Assembly (NCBI GenBank): GCA_002104905.1
Contig: MCFE01000127.1
Location: 96,185 to 160,184 of the forward strand
Direction of reading: 5' to 3'
DNA length: 64,000 nucleotides
DNA from: Basidiobolus meristosporus CBS 931.73
Taxonomy: Eukaryota > Basidiobolomycota > Basidiobolomycetes > Basidiobolales > Basidiobolaceae
Shown here: positions 44,388 through 56,295 of the stretch, one piece after another
Layout: each line of letters opens with the position of its first letter
How positions within the stretch are numbered: the stretch's first letter is position 1
The notes under the pieces: model-generated
Told to the model about the DNA's origin: nothing
Databases searched by the model: none
What the model saw: the letters and a program-made list of their open reading frames with translations, nothing else
Position numbers and translations under genes: made by a program

Positions 44388-47300
44388 ATGGTTATTGAGA
44401 ACTTCAAGAGATCAGAAACGGATCACTCTAATTGCATCTTGGAACATCCACCCACCTCCACTGATGCTGTTTCCTCACCCACTTCAGAATATACTTCCAG
44501 TGAGTTCTTGAGAAAAACCCCCTCGAGCTTATCTTGTAAGAACAGATCCAGAAACGCCTTGACGAGTCCTATCCTTGCTTCCAACACGCCCTTATCCAGA
44601 AATAGTCCTTTATCCCTCGGTAGTAACACACTAAAAAAGACACAGTCACTCAAATCTCTAGCGGAAAAAGCAAAGTCGGCTTCCTTCAAGCAGGCCTTGT
44701 GTGATCCTCAACTCAACCAGAAGCTCAAAAAAGCTGTACCCAAGCAATGGGAGCGCGATCATTCCAAGGACGGGCATAGAGCGCAATATCAGAAATTGGT
44801 CAAGCGGTATGTTTTACCTCAGCAGCCCTAAATCACGTTCACTTTTGACTAATCATGCTTGCTCTTTCTTTAGATACTACTATCAGTTAACTGTAGGTTG
44901 TGATGACTCCAATTGTCGCAATCGGTTCTGCTCTTCATGTCAAGGTAAATTCTATTATATTCCTCCTCTATTTCCTCTTGTATTCATCTTTTTTATATAG
45001 CTTCGCCACACATGTCCTCAGAGTCAGCCGCCATTTTTGCAGTCCAACTCGCCTCTCGTTCGCGACATTATTTCTGCTCCTCTTGCCCTGTTGAGCCAGA
45101 GATATCCCTTCCAAATACACTTTTCACAACTTCTGATACTGATACTGGCGCAGGCGTCGTCAAAGACGAGCCTGAACAATCCAGCACCCCTAAAATAGAA
45201 GCCAAACCTTTCTTATTTTCTCTGTTTTCTTCGGCACCATTTCTCTCCATGTTTTCTACACCGTCCAGTAAGAACGGCACAAACCAATTGCCCCGACCAC
45301 CATCGGGCTCTCCAGCAACCATCCTAACTTCTGGACAAAATTCCATTTCTAATACTCCCAACCAATTGGATTCCTCGAGTATATCTCGACGTTTACGAAG
45401 ACAAAATATTCCCTCTTCGGGGGATGGCAAGATTACCAACAACGAGCTATCAGCGCCAGCATTGCTTTTGAGGAATACTTCAACATACAGCCAGGAAGAT
45501 ACAGAGGAGAGTAATGAATCGCAAGGAGCTCGTAAAGAGCGGAATTATCTCGGGTTTCCCAAGCTTCTCAGCCACTCATGTGAGTTTATCGGCATCTTAT
45601 TGACACATGTAGCCATGTTGACCAATTTTTCAACCATACATCTAGTTGATATCATACCCTTTCGACATTCCAATACAGACGGAGGTACCAGTGGGCAAGT
45701 CACGGAGGAGGATGACCCAAGCTCCGACTGGAGATCCATATTAAGCAACGAGAGTGATGATATCGAACCTCAGCTTAGTCTCAGTTACCTGACATTGCCA
45801 TTGCTGCAGCGTACAGTTGCCACGTACTCATCAGAGCAGAGTGATTTCTCACCGGTGAATAAAGAACCCGATGATGACTGGCTCGAACTTAAGGGAAAGG
45901 AGCGGGAGATGGGAGAGATGTTGCCACGTTCGCCCAAATCCATAATGTCATATCGACATTACCGTTCGCTCTCTCGACGCAATGTGGTGATGGGATCCAT
46001 TGATTCTAAATTTCTGATCAATACTATTCGAACTGTATTCTCCTCCACAGAAACTCTCAATGTGAGCTTTCTAGCTGAGTCGCCTGAGCAAGAACACATG
46101 TCTGGTCTGGATCTCGATTCCATTCGAAATTCCTACAACCTAATACTGCACCAAAAGCCTAAACAATTGTTTATTGACACCTTGGCTGCTGCCACTGAGA
46201 TTGTTCTTGCTGAGCTCGAAATCAATTCAAAGCGACTGTCGAAAGCGGAAGGATTAAGAGTATTACTCATTCTATTGGAGAACCCGTTGATGAAGGATTC
46301 TTTCTACTCAGAGTCGCTGTTACGCAGGTTAACTCAGGTCCTCAGCCAAGTGTCTGGATCCGCTCGGAGCGTGCTCTTACAGTGGTTTTCAACATATGAC
46401 GGCCATGGTTTCTTGGATATAGTCAATATGTTCCACGATTACCTAGCTAATCACTTTCAGCCTAGCCCAAGGCCAGACGACCCCGTTGCCTGTGCAACCA
46501 AAGTACTGGGTCTACTCTACGATGCCAATGAGACTTCTCGCCCTGAACATCTGGTACCACCAAGTGCTTTTTACAATACAGTTCTGTCAAGCACCATGAA
46601 TATCAAAGATGAATATCGACTGTGGAAAAAGTTGATTGAGCGGGATGGCAAAGTAACGCTTGGTTCCTCGATTCGAAAACCCCCGAAATTCTCGTATTTC
46701 AACTATCCATTCTTATTCGATCCCAGCGCCAAAAGCCTGATATTCCACGTGGATGCCGTTTGCCAAATGTCCAAGAAGTATGAAGACGCATGTGTACATC
46801 ACGCCCTCGTTTTGCATGCTCAACGCTTTATGCAAGATTCTCAAAAGGCCACCAGGATCGAGGAGAGCCTACGTCGACTTACATGCCCGTACTTCGTTCT
46901 AGAGATTCGTCGAGATTTCTTTATCGAAGATACTTTGACCCAGATCGAGGCTAAGGCGAGGAATCTCAAGAAGCCCCTCAAGATAAGATTTGTCAATGGT
47001 GGTGAAGAGGGAATCGATCAAGGTGGTGTCCAGAAAGAGTTTTTCCAAATGCTAGTCGCCAAGCTGCTTGACCCTGTCTTTGGGATGTTCGTATATGATG
47101 AGAAGACTCGCTATTCTTGGATCAACGGTGCGTCTAAAGAGGGTGAGAAGTACTTTGAACTTGTCGGAGTGATCCTTGGCTTGGCGTTATACAATGGTGT
47201 GATTATTGGGGCAAACTTCCCCAAGTTGATTTACAAAAAAATCCTGGGCAAACCGGTTGTGCTAGATGACATTAAGGAGGGATTCCCGGAGCTTGGTAGA

Positions 47301-47945
47301 GGATTGGAGCAAATGCTAGAATGGGAAGACGGAGATGTTTATGATGTATTCATGCGGGAATTTGAGATTGCTTACGACGAATCCGGGGCTATGACCACGT
47401 ATCCGCTGATCCCAGATGGATCAAATATTCCTGTCACCAATCAAAACCGCGAAGAGTATGTCCAACTCTATATTGATCACTTTGCCAATAAGTATGTATC
47501 AAAGCAATTTTCTGCGTTGAGAGATGGATTCCTGAGGGTATGTGGCGGAACAGCAATATCGATGCTGAGACCGGAGGAATTGGAGCTCCTTCTGTGCGGA
47601 AATTCGGAGTTCAATCTGGATGAGTTGGAGCGTGGCGCTCAGTATGATGATGGATACAGTCCTGAACACTACGTGATTCGCAACTTCTGGAGTATCGTTC
47701 ATGAGTTATCCCATGACCAGCAAAAGAAGTTGCTGATCTTTGTTACCGCCAGTGATCGCGTCCCCGTTAAGGGGCTTGGGACTGTTACGTTTGTGATACA
47801 AAGAAACGGACCGGACTCGGAGCGTTTACCAACTGCACTTACTTGTTTCGGACGACTGCTGCTACCTGAATACTCAAACCGGCAGAAGTTGAAAAAATGC
47901 CTGCTGACAGCAATTGAGAATGCACGTGGCTTTGGTCTTGTGTAA
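44388..47945 (+). CDS. UBE3A/Hul4-type HECT E3 ubiquitin ligase with AZUL zinc finger
   Basis: Three exons (44388-44806, 44874-44944, 45001-47945) sum to 3435 nt, 1,144 residues. Near residue 140 an AZUL zinc-binding domain is split over the three exons: RYYYQLTVGCDDSNCRNRFC, SSC, then HYFCSSC, matching the Cys pattern of human UBE3A. A Ser-rich spacer leads to the helical region and the C-terminal HECT domain (about residues 790-1144), with IRFVNGGEEGIDQGGVQKEF, NGVIIGANFPKLIYKK and the catalytic cysteine in PTALTCFGRLLLPEY. HECT ligases accept ubiquitin on that Cys and pass it to substrates. Ascomycete Hul4 lacks a clear AZUL domain, so this gene is closer in layout to animal UBE3A. The start is the ATG at 44388. 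Confidence 0.95.
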
Positions 47946-49170
47946 ACTTGAGCTACACCAATCCCCACACCAATAGGGCATCTTACCATGTTTAGCATTT
48001 CCCGTCATTTGCATCCGTAGAACACTCGTTTGAACCCACGTATTAATCCTTTCCCGCCACCGCCATGTATTTTACCTATGTTAATCCCAATATCCGCCCA
48101 CCTCCTGTCCAGGTGCTCTTCTCACATTGTCCTTCTGGAATATGTATTCGTAGTTTGCCACGTACACTTGACCTTGTTCCACTTTGTATACATCGATATC
48201 TCATCTGGCTGATTGCCGACCAATAATGATTCCTCTCCATGCTCAAGTTCCCCCTTTAAGGCATAAAATCTAGCCTCCGAATAAATAGGCAATTTTGAAG
48301 CAAGCCCGGGCGTCTCGGAGTCCCATCCGATCTAATGACTTAGAGGCCGCGCGCAAAACTCTAAACGGATTAGGCTAAGAAACCTTCAAAATGTGTGCCA
48401 AGATGGAAAGCATCATTTGAAGAACGGCCTCCAGAATCACGGTTAGAAATGCTTGATGATACGGGTTGCTGCGGGGCATACAGATACCCGAATGATACGT
48501 TAGGGACATATTTGATCGCAGACTCTAAACGACTAGTATACCCGTCGGCCACGGTATAAGGATATCGATATAAGTCTTTGAGTGCCCATCGCCTTGTCCT
48601 ACTCCCGGCAGAATGTACCCACGGCATAGTTGAACCAATCCAGCATTAACTTTCTCGGGACATGCTCCGATTCAATAATACTCTGGAATTTCTCGCAGGC
48701 TATTTTTGGTGGACCAATGTATTCTCGTATCGAGGAAAAAACTAGAAATCACGTCGTGGGGGGGGGCGACGATATTCGCCGAAAGTTGTGAGAAAAAAAC
48801 GCTTCACCGCTGCCACGATCCCTGGGGAATTGGGAAGAGATCTTAATTGCTGAAAATCCGTGGATTCTTAAACGGTGGTGGTTTTGGTCCAGTCGCGTGC
48901 GGAGTAATATCGCATTCCTGAATCAACTGGGATTTCCTTTATAGTTTAAGTGCAATCGACCGTTTGATTTGACCTCCAATTAAGTCCACTTACCAACAAA
49001 CCGGTTATGAGTATTACGAGCCTCGATCATATGGCCCAATGAATGCTCCATCATTTGAGAATGGAACCTTCCACAGCAGCTACACTTGTTGCTCACAGAT
49101 CTCGTTTTCATCGAGTTTCTTTAACAGGCAAAGAGCGGATGACTGGCAGAAGCTTCGGGGGGAATTCCAA
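47946..49170. other. Intergenic with possible minus-strand coding fragments
   Basis: About 1.2 kb. On the minus strand, 48725-48600 reads as a coding-like frame containing PPKIACEKFQSIIESEH and LMLDWFNYAVGTFC, and 48627-48370 in another frame contains ESAIKYVPNVSFGYLY. I could not join them with a convincing splice and recognise no family. A G-run of nine lies at about 48758-48766. Confidence 0.35.
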
Positions 49171-49177
49171 TATAAAA
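49171..49177 (+). promoter_or_regulatory. TATA box of the small 83-residue gene
   Basis: TATAAAA lies 50 bp upstream of the ATG at 49227. It is the clearest TATA-type element in the housekeeping part of the window and supports the small gene that follows. Confidence 0.55.
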
Positions 49178-49226
49178 GGTGGCCTTGGCGGGGAACCATC
49201 AAGAGCTTGCCTCAACTACGTTAACA

Positions 49227-49478
49227 ATGTCTGATATTCAAAAGATCATCCGTTTCCGTCGCCAGAACAAGACCAATCACTCATCGCATAGTCAGCCCAC
49301 AGCAAGTCCAATCCTCCATGCATCATCGTCAGTCAAACAGATTGCAGAGGAGACCGATGGGTTGGAAAGCTTCATCTCGGCCAGCTCCCTCAAGTTGTAT
49401 TCGCAAGAAGAGAGGTCCGACTTCGTTCGTTTGGCCGAAATGCTGGATCAAAGTTACCAGCAATTCTTGAAGACTTAG
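49227..49478 (+). CDS. Small hydrophilic protein, function unknown
   Basis: A single-exon frame of 83 codons starts at ATG 49227 and ends with TAG at 49476-49478. The N-terminus is basic (MSDIQKIIRFRRQNKTNHS), the middle is Ser/His-rich, and the end is an amphipathic helix (EERSDFVRLAEMLDQSYQQF). There is no signal peptide, membrane segment or known motif. The TATA box 50 bp upstream and even codon use argue that it is real. I do not recognise a homologue. Confidence 0.55.
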   Translation: MSDIQKIIRFRRQNKTNHSSHSQPTASPILHASSSVKQIAEETDGLESFISASSLKLYSQEERSDFVRLAEMLDQSYQQFLKT

Positions 49479-50833
49479 ATGATCTGGCAAGGGAATTAGA
49501 ATCCGTAATTGTCCCGTGACTAGCCATACATATATATATATACAAATAGACCAATCTTTAGACACCCCACTCCATGCATCTCATAAAGATATGCTTAACT
49601 CAATACAGTGTACATATTATGACTATTAATTGCCATTACCTGGCTCTTCTTTATGCCAAGCCACAATAAACCGATCATGAATATGGTCACATCCATCCAC
49701 GCCACGACTTGTTTGTAAGCTTCAATCTGGTGTTCTATTGTGGGGAAGATGGTCAATCTGACCTTATCTGGTCAGCGTTGCCTAGGCCGTTCTCATCTAA
49801 GGACAGTCTTACCAGTGACTGTGGGTATGGATGTCGCTGTGTGGTGTGAGATTGGAACGTTTCTCCCATGCCGCGTGGGACAGATCAGTTGCCGTTGCCG
49901 ACCACTCACTTGGTGCAAGGTGTGTATCGTGGAAATCAGGGGCCGTCCCAACTCATGTTTCCATCGATTAACGTGGTTGAGTTACACATGTGAGGAGCGG
50001 GTGCTACCCCAGAAAACCTGCTAATCCTATCAATATTCCTGCACCAGTCGATGTATCCCGATCATATTCCACCAATCAGGCCAATGGTAGCTCTATTGTT
50101 GTGACTGATCCTTTCTGCCAACCCACGCAGGCCAAGCGGATTTATCTCCAAAGCTAGGTCTGGCGGATTGTTGCTCTTTGTGATTAAATGGCCCTTTGAT
50201 TCACACTGGCATGATAGTGCATGGAAAACAACAAACTTGGCAACGGATCTGCTTACAGCCAACATAACTCAGACCGGAGTCATATGATCCGGAGGATTAG
50301 GGTAACAAACGCACTAGTAAATGTGTTTCAATGAATCATGTCAATCGGATCACCGTATGCGTCTCAATAGTTCGTGACAATCAATTTGCTGTGCATAAGC
50401 AGGCTAGACAATCGACTATTGAACACGGTCATCATGCGTGTAAAGTGTCCGTAAAAATTGGGTCTAGTCAGTAAGATATGTATGCCATTCGATTGAAAGC
50501 CATGCGCCTTATTGTACAATCTCACCTATACAGTATTGTATTGCACCAAGCCAATGATTGACATATGCAAGAGCACAAAGACACAATCTCGAAAGAAATA
50601 TCAACAATCCGAGAGTGAGAGTGGGCTCTTTCGAATGAATTTCATCCATTACATGATAACGTGGATGTACATCTAGATGCAGGCGAAGATTTGACATTTT
50701 AAGCATGCTTTTGTTCACGCTAACCTGGAGTAAGCTCTATATATAACTCGCCGCTGGATGAATCTTCACCACACCATTCATTTTGTTTCTACATTTTGTC
50801 CTCAATAGAATTTACAACAATACCATTACACAA
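49479..50833. other. Intergenic upstream of the Myb gene
   Basis: About 1.35 kb. Short frames on both strands lack features. A TATA-like ATATATAA near 50738 lies about 95 bp before the Myb start and may serve it. Confidence 0.45.
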
Positions 50834-52394
50834 ATGACTTCTACGTCAACTAGACAATATAGATCATCCCCCTATTCGATCTCTAGAAGCTCTAAGGATG
50901 TCCTGGTGAACTTTGAGGTTGGTCAGCATCGACCCCTGTCGACTCGAGTGAATTTGTTCTAAAGTTTTTTGGTTAGTGGAAAAATAGTCAGGAAGAGTAT
51001 TACTCAATTTTGGATAAATCGGACCCTCTTCCAGAATGGAAACAGGGGAGATCCAAGTGTATCAAAGGTCCTTGGACCCCGGAGGTAACGTTTCCATCAC
51101 GGGATTTTCCTCTCCTAAATCCAGCATGGGCTCACACAAATCCTGTTTATCTAGGAGGACAAGAAGCTTGTTGAGTTAGTACGAGAGCTAGGTGCCGAGA
51201 AGTGGGTCCTGATAGCCAGTCGACTGAGTTCCAGGACTGGAAAGCAATGCCGTGAAAGGTACGTCCAGCTTTGATATTCTTGGCTTTCAACATCACTAAT
51301 TCGCTTCCTTAGATGGCACAACCATTTAGACCCACGAAGTATGTAAGCAGAGTTTGCGGTCTCCATTGAGCGGATTCTTACATCTTTTTCACCAGTTGAT
51401 AAATCGCCATTCACTCCCGAGGAGGAGGATTTGATATTTAGACTTTACGCTCAAATGGGCAGTAAATGGGCGGAGATGTCAAAATTGATGCCTGGCCGGT
51501 ATGTATTAGGTTTACAGAGTGGGAAGAGCTGTGGGTTAACTTTGGGTTTGCAGACCTGATAACGCCATCAAGAATTACTTCAACACCACTATGCAACGTA
51601 AGAAAAGAAGAATGAAGGGTCAGCCGGCCTGTTTATCAGGGACTTCGAAGCCAGATGACGGTAAGAATATAATGTCTGTTACTCTACAGTCGACCGTTCT
51701 GACTCTTCGTTACGATAGCCCAACAGCCTGGAGAGGCCAAAATAACTTTGCCACCTTTCCGGACATCAGAGTCTCACAAAGACATGTCGCTTAGCCTATC
51801 TACATTAGGGTCCGGCTTTATTGAGCAGCGGCTCTACAATCTCCGACACGATGATTCCCAGAACCACGAGAGTAATAGCCTGATCACATGGATTCAGTTG
51901 AATAATTTACTGACAACACTTGCATTAGGTCCAAAACTGGCTCAGCCTATGCTTCCTCCACTCCGTTTCGACCCCACGATGACGGGTAGAATTCTCACTC
52001 CACCGCAAACCCCAGAGAACTTTGAGTTGCCGCTTCCGCTATTGTAAGTCCACACATCCCCGGCTCTTAGTAATAGATAGTAATACTATTTCTCTCAAGC
52101 AAACCGACCAATTCCTACGAATACACTCGACCGGTAATTCTCATCCGCATCTGCATTGGCTTATATCGATACTAATCCATTCTTTAGCTCCTTCCAAGTT
52201 TGACATCCTCATATCTTGGTCTTAAGATCAACAGCCCATGTATGTCCAGCTCCCAGGAGTCGCCCAGTAGCTCCTCCAGCTCGATTGGATTTCCAGATTT
52301 GAATGACAGAAGTTCGGATGAGAGTGACGACGAGGATAAGGCTGAAGAATATCGCGAAGATCCAATGCGGATTGATAACATTTGCTCAAGTTAG
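50834..52394 (+). CDS. R2R3 Myb-type transcription factor
   Basis: Nine exons (50834-50917, 50977-51084, 51155-51258, 51313-51338, 51396-51498, 51554-51660, 51719-52043, 52100-52133, 52188-52394) sum to 1098 nt, 365 residues. Two Myb repeats are evident. R2 runs from KCIKGPWTPEEDKKLVELV to SRTGKQCRERWHNHLDPR. R3 runs from IDKSPFTPEEEDLIFRLYAQ to MPGRPDNAIKNYFNTTMQRK. They keep the three regularly spaced Trp, or the common Phe substitution in R3. The rest is Ser/Pro-rich with PPQTPENFELP and an acidic, Ser-rich C-terminus that may activate transcription. R2R3 Mybs in fungi often control development or conidiation, but the target genes here are unknown. Two exons are only 26 and 34 nt. Confidence 0.92.
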
Positions 52395-53834
52395 AGTGCT
52401 CGTTCACAAATATCTTGGCGATATGGAACATTACTTCGCTTGTCTGGAGTTGTGTTCTACATGCCCACCGCATACTATCTTTATTCATAGAAAATAATGC
52501 TTCTCATACCCCCCTAAAAATGCTGATGATGTGGTCATCTCATCATATTTCCTGCAACACAAACCAACAATTTGCCATCTCACATTCAATATTCTCTATA
52601 TATCTATATATCTATGTATCATTAAACAAACATTCGCATCTCTCTAAGAGCTAGCCCGAGACAGTTGGACAGCGGCATATGCGCCAAACTAGGAGCGTGG
52701 TCATTGAGCATTTTGCAAGTTTGCCTTACGATGTGCCTCCACAAATGTTGAGAAGTTCTATCATATTAATATCAACAGCCAAAAACAAACGGTTGATACC
52801 ACACGTTGCCCAAGACATCAAATATCGATCGGAATTCTCGCTTGTGCATAGGCGACAAGAAATGACATCCTGATGTATTCACCGTGCCTGGCACACCGTA
52901 ATTTTTTATCAACTTGGCCTATTATCATAATAACTACGAGAAAGTTGCTGAATCAGCTATTCACTACCCAACTGCTTGTTTGCTCACTGAAGTATATATC
53001 TGGTACTATTGATTGCAAACATTGGTGCTATTCCTAAGCTCTTCACGTCGGCCAGAAATAACTTTATTGCCTATAGTGGATTCTTATCTATATATTCAAA
53101 TCTCCAGTTTGTGAGCAATTACTGCGAAACAATTTCAGCTGATAGCTGGCTTCAGCAGGGTTTCATAGCCTAGGTTATCAGTTGATACTTAGGCTCCACC
53201 GCGGAAGGTAGATCATGCACTGTACTGGGGGAACTTGCAATTCAAAGAAAATAAACAATAGCGGAATCGGTGTTGCACTTGAAATCAAGATAATCTGCAC
53301 AGGTGGCCTACAATGGGACTATACCTGTGCACAGCTGTTGTGAAATAAAAGCCCTTGTCGTTTTGATGTTTTCAATGAGTGATACTATTGTTCTAATATG
53401 CTGGTCTTGTGAAGTAACAAATCACTTTGATGAAGCATCACAAGCCATCAATTCGATATATACCATTGCAGTACTTGTCGTAAGAGCTCTGGATATATTA
53501 TTAGTGATGTGGGGATCAAGTAGATTATGTGGCTTTCATTCAATGCTTTATTCCAAGTAAAAGCATCATCTATACTTTCACATGGTCTTGCCCATTGAAA
53601 CATATTTAATATGCTTGAGAGGGCCCTATGAGTATTTGTGCAAAGTTAGGGAGCCTTTGGATAGCCCTGAGATTCTTCATAACCCAAGAACCTGATATAT
53701 TGGAAAAATTAAAACCCTAACCAAAAATTGGGCAAGATTCTGAGACTCATAGGATAGGACTTCAATGACTAAGAGATGGAATACACAGCTGTGAACTTGA
53801 AGATCACATCAATATTGAGCTTCAGTACCTAGTG
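52395..53834. other. Transition from gene region to subtelomere
   Basis: About 1.4 kb, AT-rich, without a recognised gene; the frame at 53303-53560 has no family features. One inverted telomere-like unit, CCCTAA at 53715-53720, lies near the distal end. It may mark the start of subtelomeric sequence or be chance. Confidence 0.45.
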
Positions 53835-53928
53835 GCTAGGGGGATGACAGTCACCAGGTGGTGAAATCTTTGAGGGGGGGAGACATCACCATTGGGTATA
53901 ATCTTTGTTGTTAATCATTGTGAAAATA
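53835..53928 (-). repeat. Two degenerate 3' ends of the telomeric retroelements
   Basis: Two short, worn copies of the shared element tail follow each other. The first (53835-53872) reads CTAGGGGGATGACAG, then the hairpin TCACC-AGGT-GGTGA at 53851-53864 and AAATCTTT. The second (53873-53911) has a G-run, AGACATCACC, a decayed right arm and ATAATCTTT. They lie on the centromere side of all better copies, so they are the oldest layer. Confidence 0.7.
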
Positions 53929-54548
53929 AGGGAGAGAAAGTCACCAAGGTAGGTGAAATCTTTATTTGATTTCAGACAAGTCTAACTACAAATAAAGAAG
54001 CCAGCTGGGAATAGAAGAATTCCCAAAGTAAACACTAAGTTAAATAAGAATAAATCTAAGCTAAAGTTAAAGCAGTATCCCAGAGTACACTGGAGTTCAG
54101 GTTCACAGGGGAGTGAAGTATATAAGCTTGAGAGATATAATAATCTTTTAAGAAGTGGGTAATAGCAGGTGAAGGGGAGTTTTTGATAAGTGAAGTGAAT
54201 CTTGAGAGCAGAGATTCCTCTAATGAGAAGGTCTTGTAAACCAGAGAATCAGAAAACTCTTTAAAGGAATGGTCAGTAGGTTCCCAGAAAAACTGGTCAG
54301 AGACATTTTGAGAGAATTGCAGAGCAATACTTTTGTCAAGTACTACCTCCAGAGTGTGATTGTTGATAAATCTCATGTTAACAATCTTGGATAAATTGTA
54401 ACCTTGTTGCTTGAGATACATCCTATGCTCAGATATAGGAATAAACTCCACATTGGCAAAGTAGCAGACAGCCCAGTCAGTAGCAGGAGGCAAATTGGAA
54501 GTGGCAGGAAACTTTCTTTTAGTCTTGGGAGGAGCAGCAGGATGTCTT
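53929..54548 (-). mobile_element. Family B retroelement copy B1 (ORF1 only, 5'-truncated)
   Basis: The element's 3' end is at the left (AAGGGAGAGAAAG followed by hairpin TCACC-AAGGTA-GGTGA at 53941-53956 and TTTATT, the reverse of AATAAA). It then follows copy B3 base for base with scattered differences. It stops at GATGTCTT (54541-54548), where a TTAGGG unit takes over, sharing the last TT. Only the C-terminal two-thirds of ORF1 remains. Confidence 0.85.
54056..54548 (-). pseudogene. ORF1 (gag-like) remnant of B1
   Basis: About 164 codons of the ORF1 protein, from the RHPAAPPKTKRKFPATS region to the common end LWDTALTLA and a TAG stop. It lacks the coiled-coil N-terminus because the copy is cut by telomere repeats. 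The remaining frame is open, and the apparent upstream residues are translated telomere sequence and element A tail. Confidence 0.85.
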
Positions 54549-54558
54549 AGGGTTAGGG
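54547..54558 (+). repeat. Internal telomere repeats between B1 and A1
   Basis: Two exact TTAGGG units join the truncated 5' end of B1 to the 3' end of A1. They have the same orientation as the chromosome-end repeat. Confidence 0.9.
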
Positions 54559-54957
54559 GGGAGACAGTCACCAACAGGTGAAATCTTTATTTCAGTTGAA
54601 ACAAAGAAGCCAGCGCTACTGTTGTAGCTTTGATACAAGAGTGTGTAGCTGAGAGGAATTTGTAGGTAAGTTAATAAGAAGTGATGATAGTTCTTCAGTG
54701 CTCAAGACACTGTTCAGTGGGAAGGGGGGTAGCAAGAGAGGTAAGAATGACTTGTGAACAACATTAATGAGGGGAATGTGATAAGGATTGATATTCATCA
54801 TAAAGGGAGTGTGCTGCTGCAGATATTGCTGCCAAAGGTCTGTCAAGTACTTCAGGTAGGCCAGCTTGGGTTTTTCTGACTGCAGAATATAATGAGCAAA
54901 CTTCTTGACTTCAGGATCTCCAAGTATAGTTCTCCAGCAGGAGCCAGGTGTAGTGTG
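54559..54957 (-). mobile_element. Family A retroelement copy A1 (3' end only)
   Basis: The 3' end begins with a G-run and AGACAG, then hairpin TCACC-AACA-GGTGA (54568-54581) and TTTATT. It holds the last ~115 codons of ORF2 (open from 54616 upstream on the minus strand), ending SKLQQ then TAG. It stops inside ORF2 near 54957, where copy B2 begins with only a G-run and no whole TTAGGG unit. Confidence 0.85.
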
Positions 54958-55166
54958 GGGGAGGGAAAGTCACCAAGGTAGGTGAAATCTTTATTTGATT
55001 TTGGACAAGTCTAACTACAAATAAAGAAGCCAACTGAGAATAGAAGATTCCCAAAGTAAACACTAAGTTGAATATGAATAAATCTAAGCTAAAGTTAAAG
55101 CAGTATCCCAGAGTACACTGGAGTTCAGGTTCATGGGGGAGTGAAGTAGATAAGCTTGAGAGATAT
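54958..55166 (-). mobile_element. Family B retroelement copy B2 (interrupted by an LTR element)
   Basis: The tail GGGAGGGAAAG and hairpin TCACC-AAGGTA-GGTGA (54970-54985) are followed by about 200 bp matching B3. The match stops at AGATAT (55161-55166), where B1 and B3 continue AATAATC but here an LTR begins. The rest of B2 is absent. Confidence 0.85.
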
Positions 55167-55613
55167 TGTTGTGCATCAACATTTAAAACTTAGCCAATTT
55201 TACTCCGTTTGAAAATCTAGTACCCTAACTGATTTTCCCTAACCCAAACATAACAAATCCCAGTTACAGTTTATTTTATCCCACCTCAGAATCTATTTTT
55301 AGCTATCACACCTGATCTATTTTCAAATGGTCATTACGTTATCAACCTATCTGCCAAGCCTTCCCAGGTGATTAGTCATCTGAGATCTATCCAACCACTG
55401 TGCAGTTGCCAAGACATCAGTTGATTGATGATGTAATTTTCATTTATCTTATGCACCTATGAACACCCAAATTGATTTCAATCAATCCAGTCCCTTGGTG
55501 CTGACTAATTCAACTTGATCAGAAAAGTATAAATAAAGTCTACTGAACCTTTTGGTTTAGTGTGTGTCTCAACGAAATTAAGATTCTGTCTCAGCAAAAA
55601 TAAGAATCCAACA
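55167..55613 (+). repeat. 5' long terminal repeat of the LTR retrotransposon
   Basis: About 447 bp bounded by TGTTG and CAACA, a perfect 5-bp terminal inverted repeat of the usual TG...CA type. A TATA box TATAAATAAA lies at 55528-55537, leaving a short R-U5 part. The right border is inferred from the inverted repeat, as the second LTR is missing. I see no standard initiator-tRNA primer site directly after it. Confidence 0.6.
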
Positions 55614-56295
55614 ATTCCGTTCTAGTTTCTATCCAAGCCTAGTATATCTAGCACTCCAAAGAACACCAAGCCTAGCCTGCCTAGCAAACAAATATCATTG
55701 CCTTTATAGCCAACCCAGCTATATCCAAGACCAATATTAGATCAGAATCTTTCTGCTAATATTTCCGCCCCTCTCTGACAATTCTAAGATTCTGCACTTA
55801 ATTGTCTCTTTGGTTCAGTTAAACCATTCAAGAGTTTTATTACACTTTCTCTTGGATACAACATTTTTTTTGTTGAATTCCATTACATTCAGCCAATTAG
55901 AAGATGTCCTCAGCAGCAAGCAATCCAAACCTTTCCATGTTGGAAGAAGCCAGAAGAAATCAGGAAGAACTTACTGAACAGCTTGAAAACATCATGCTTG
56001 AAAGAAATACCATGATGATTGAGCACTCAAAGCTTGCCAAAACAAGATCTGATAATCACCGTAGAGATGAACTCCTTGAAGTTATATCCGGTTACCAAGA
56101 TGAAATTGGAATAATTAAGGAAGCACTGGAGATTATTGCCATAGTAATTGACAGCATTGAAAATCCACCAAGCCTTGCTCTGCATCAGTCACCAAGAAGT
56201 CATGCCTTTGAATCCTCCAGATCTACATCTCCTTCTAGACCTGCCCCGGTGGTTGTCCCAAGATCCTTGCCTGTTTATGCTGAAGGCACCAATGC
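55167..56295 (+). mobile_element. LTR retrotransposon fragment (5' LTR, leader, start of gag)
   Basis: The segment begins with TGTTG and carries an LTR-like unit, a pyrimidine-rich leader and a gag-like frame. It is inserted in element B2 and oriented opposite to the A/B elements. It is cut off within gag at 56295, where two TTAGGG units and copy A2 start. No pol region or 3' LTR is present in the window. The superfamily is not assignable. Confidence 0.72.

Noticed and set aside
53715-53720. CCCTAA unit read as a telomere repeat in reverse orientation
   Set aside because: A single 6-mer in AT-rich sequence is expected by chance; there are no flanking units.
55166-55181. Imperfect palindrome TGTTGTGCATCAACA as a regulatory hairpin
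   Set aside because: Better explained as the left edge of an LTR, since it begins exactly where element B2 is interrupted and TGTTG matches CAACA at the right edge.
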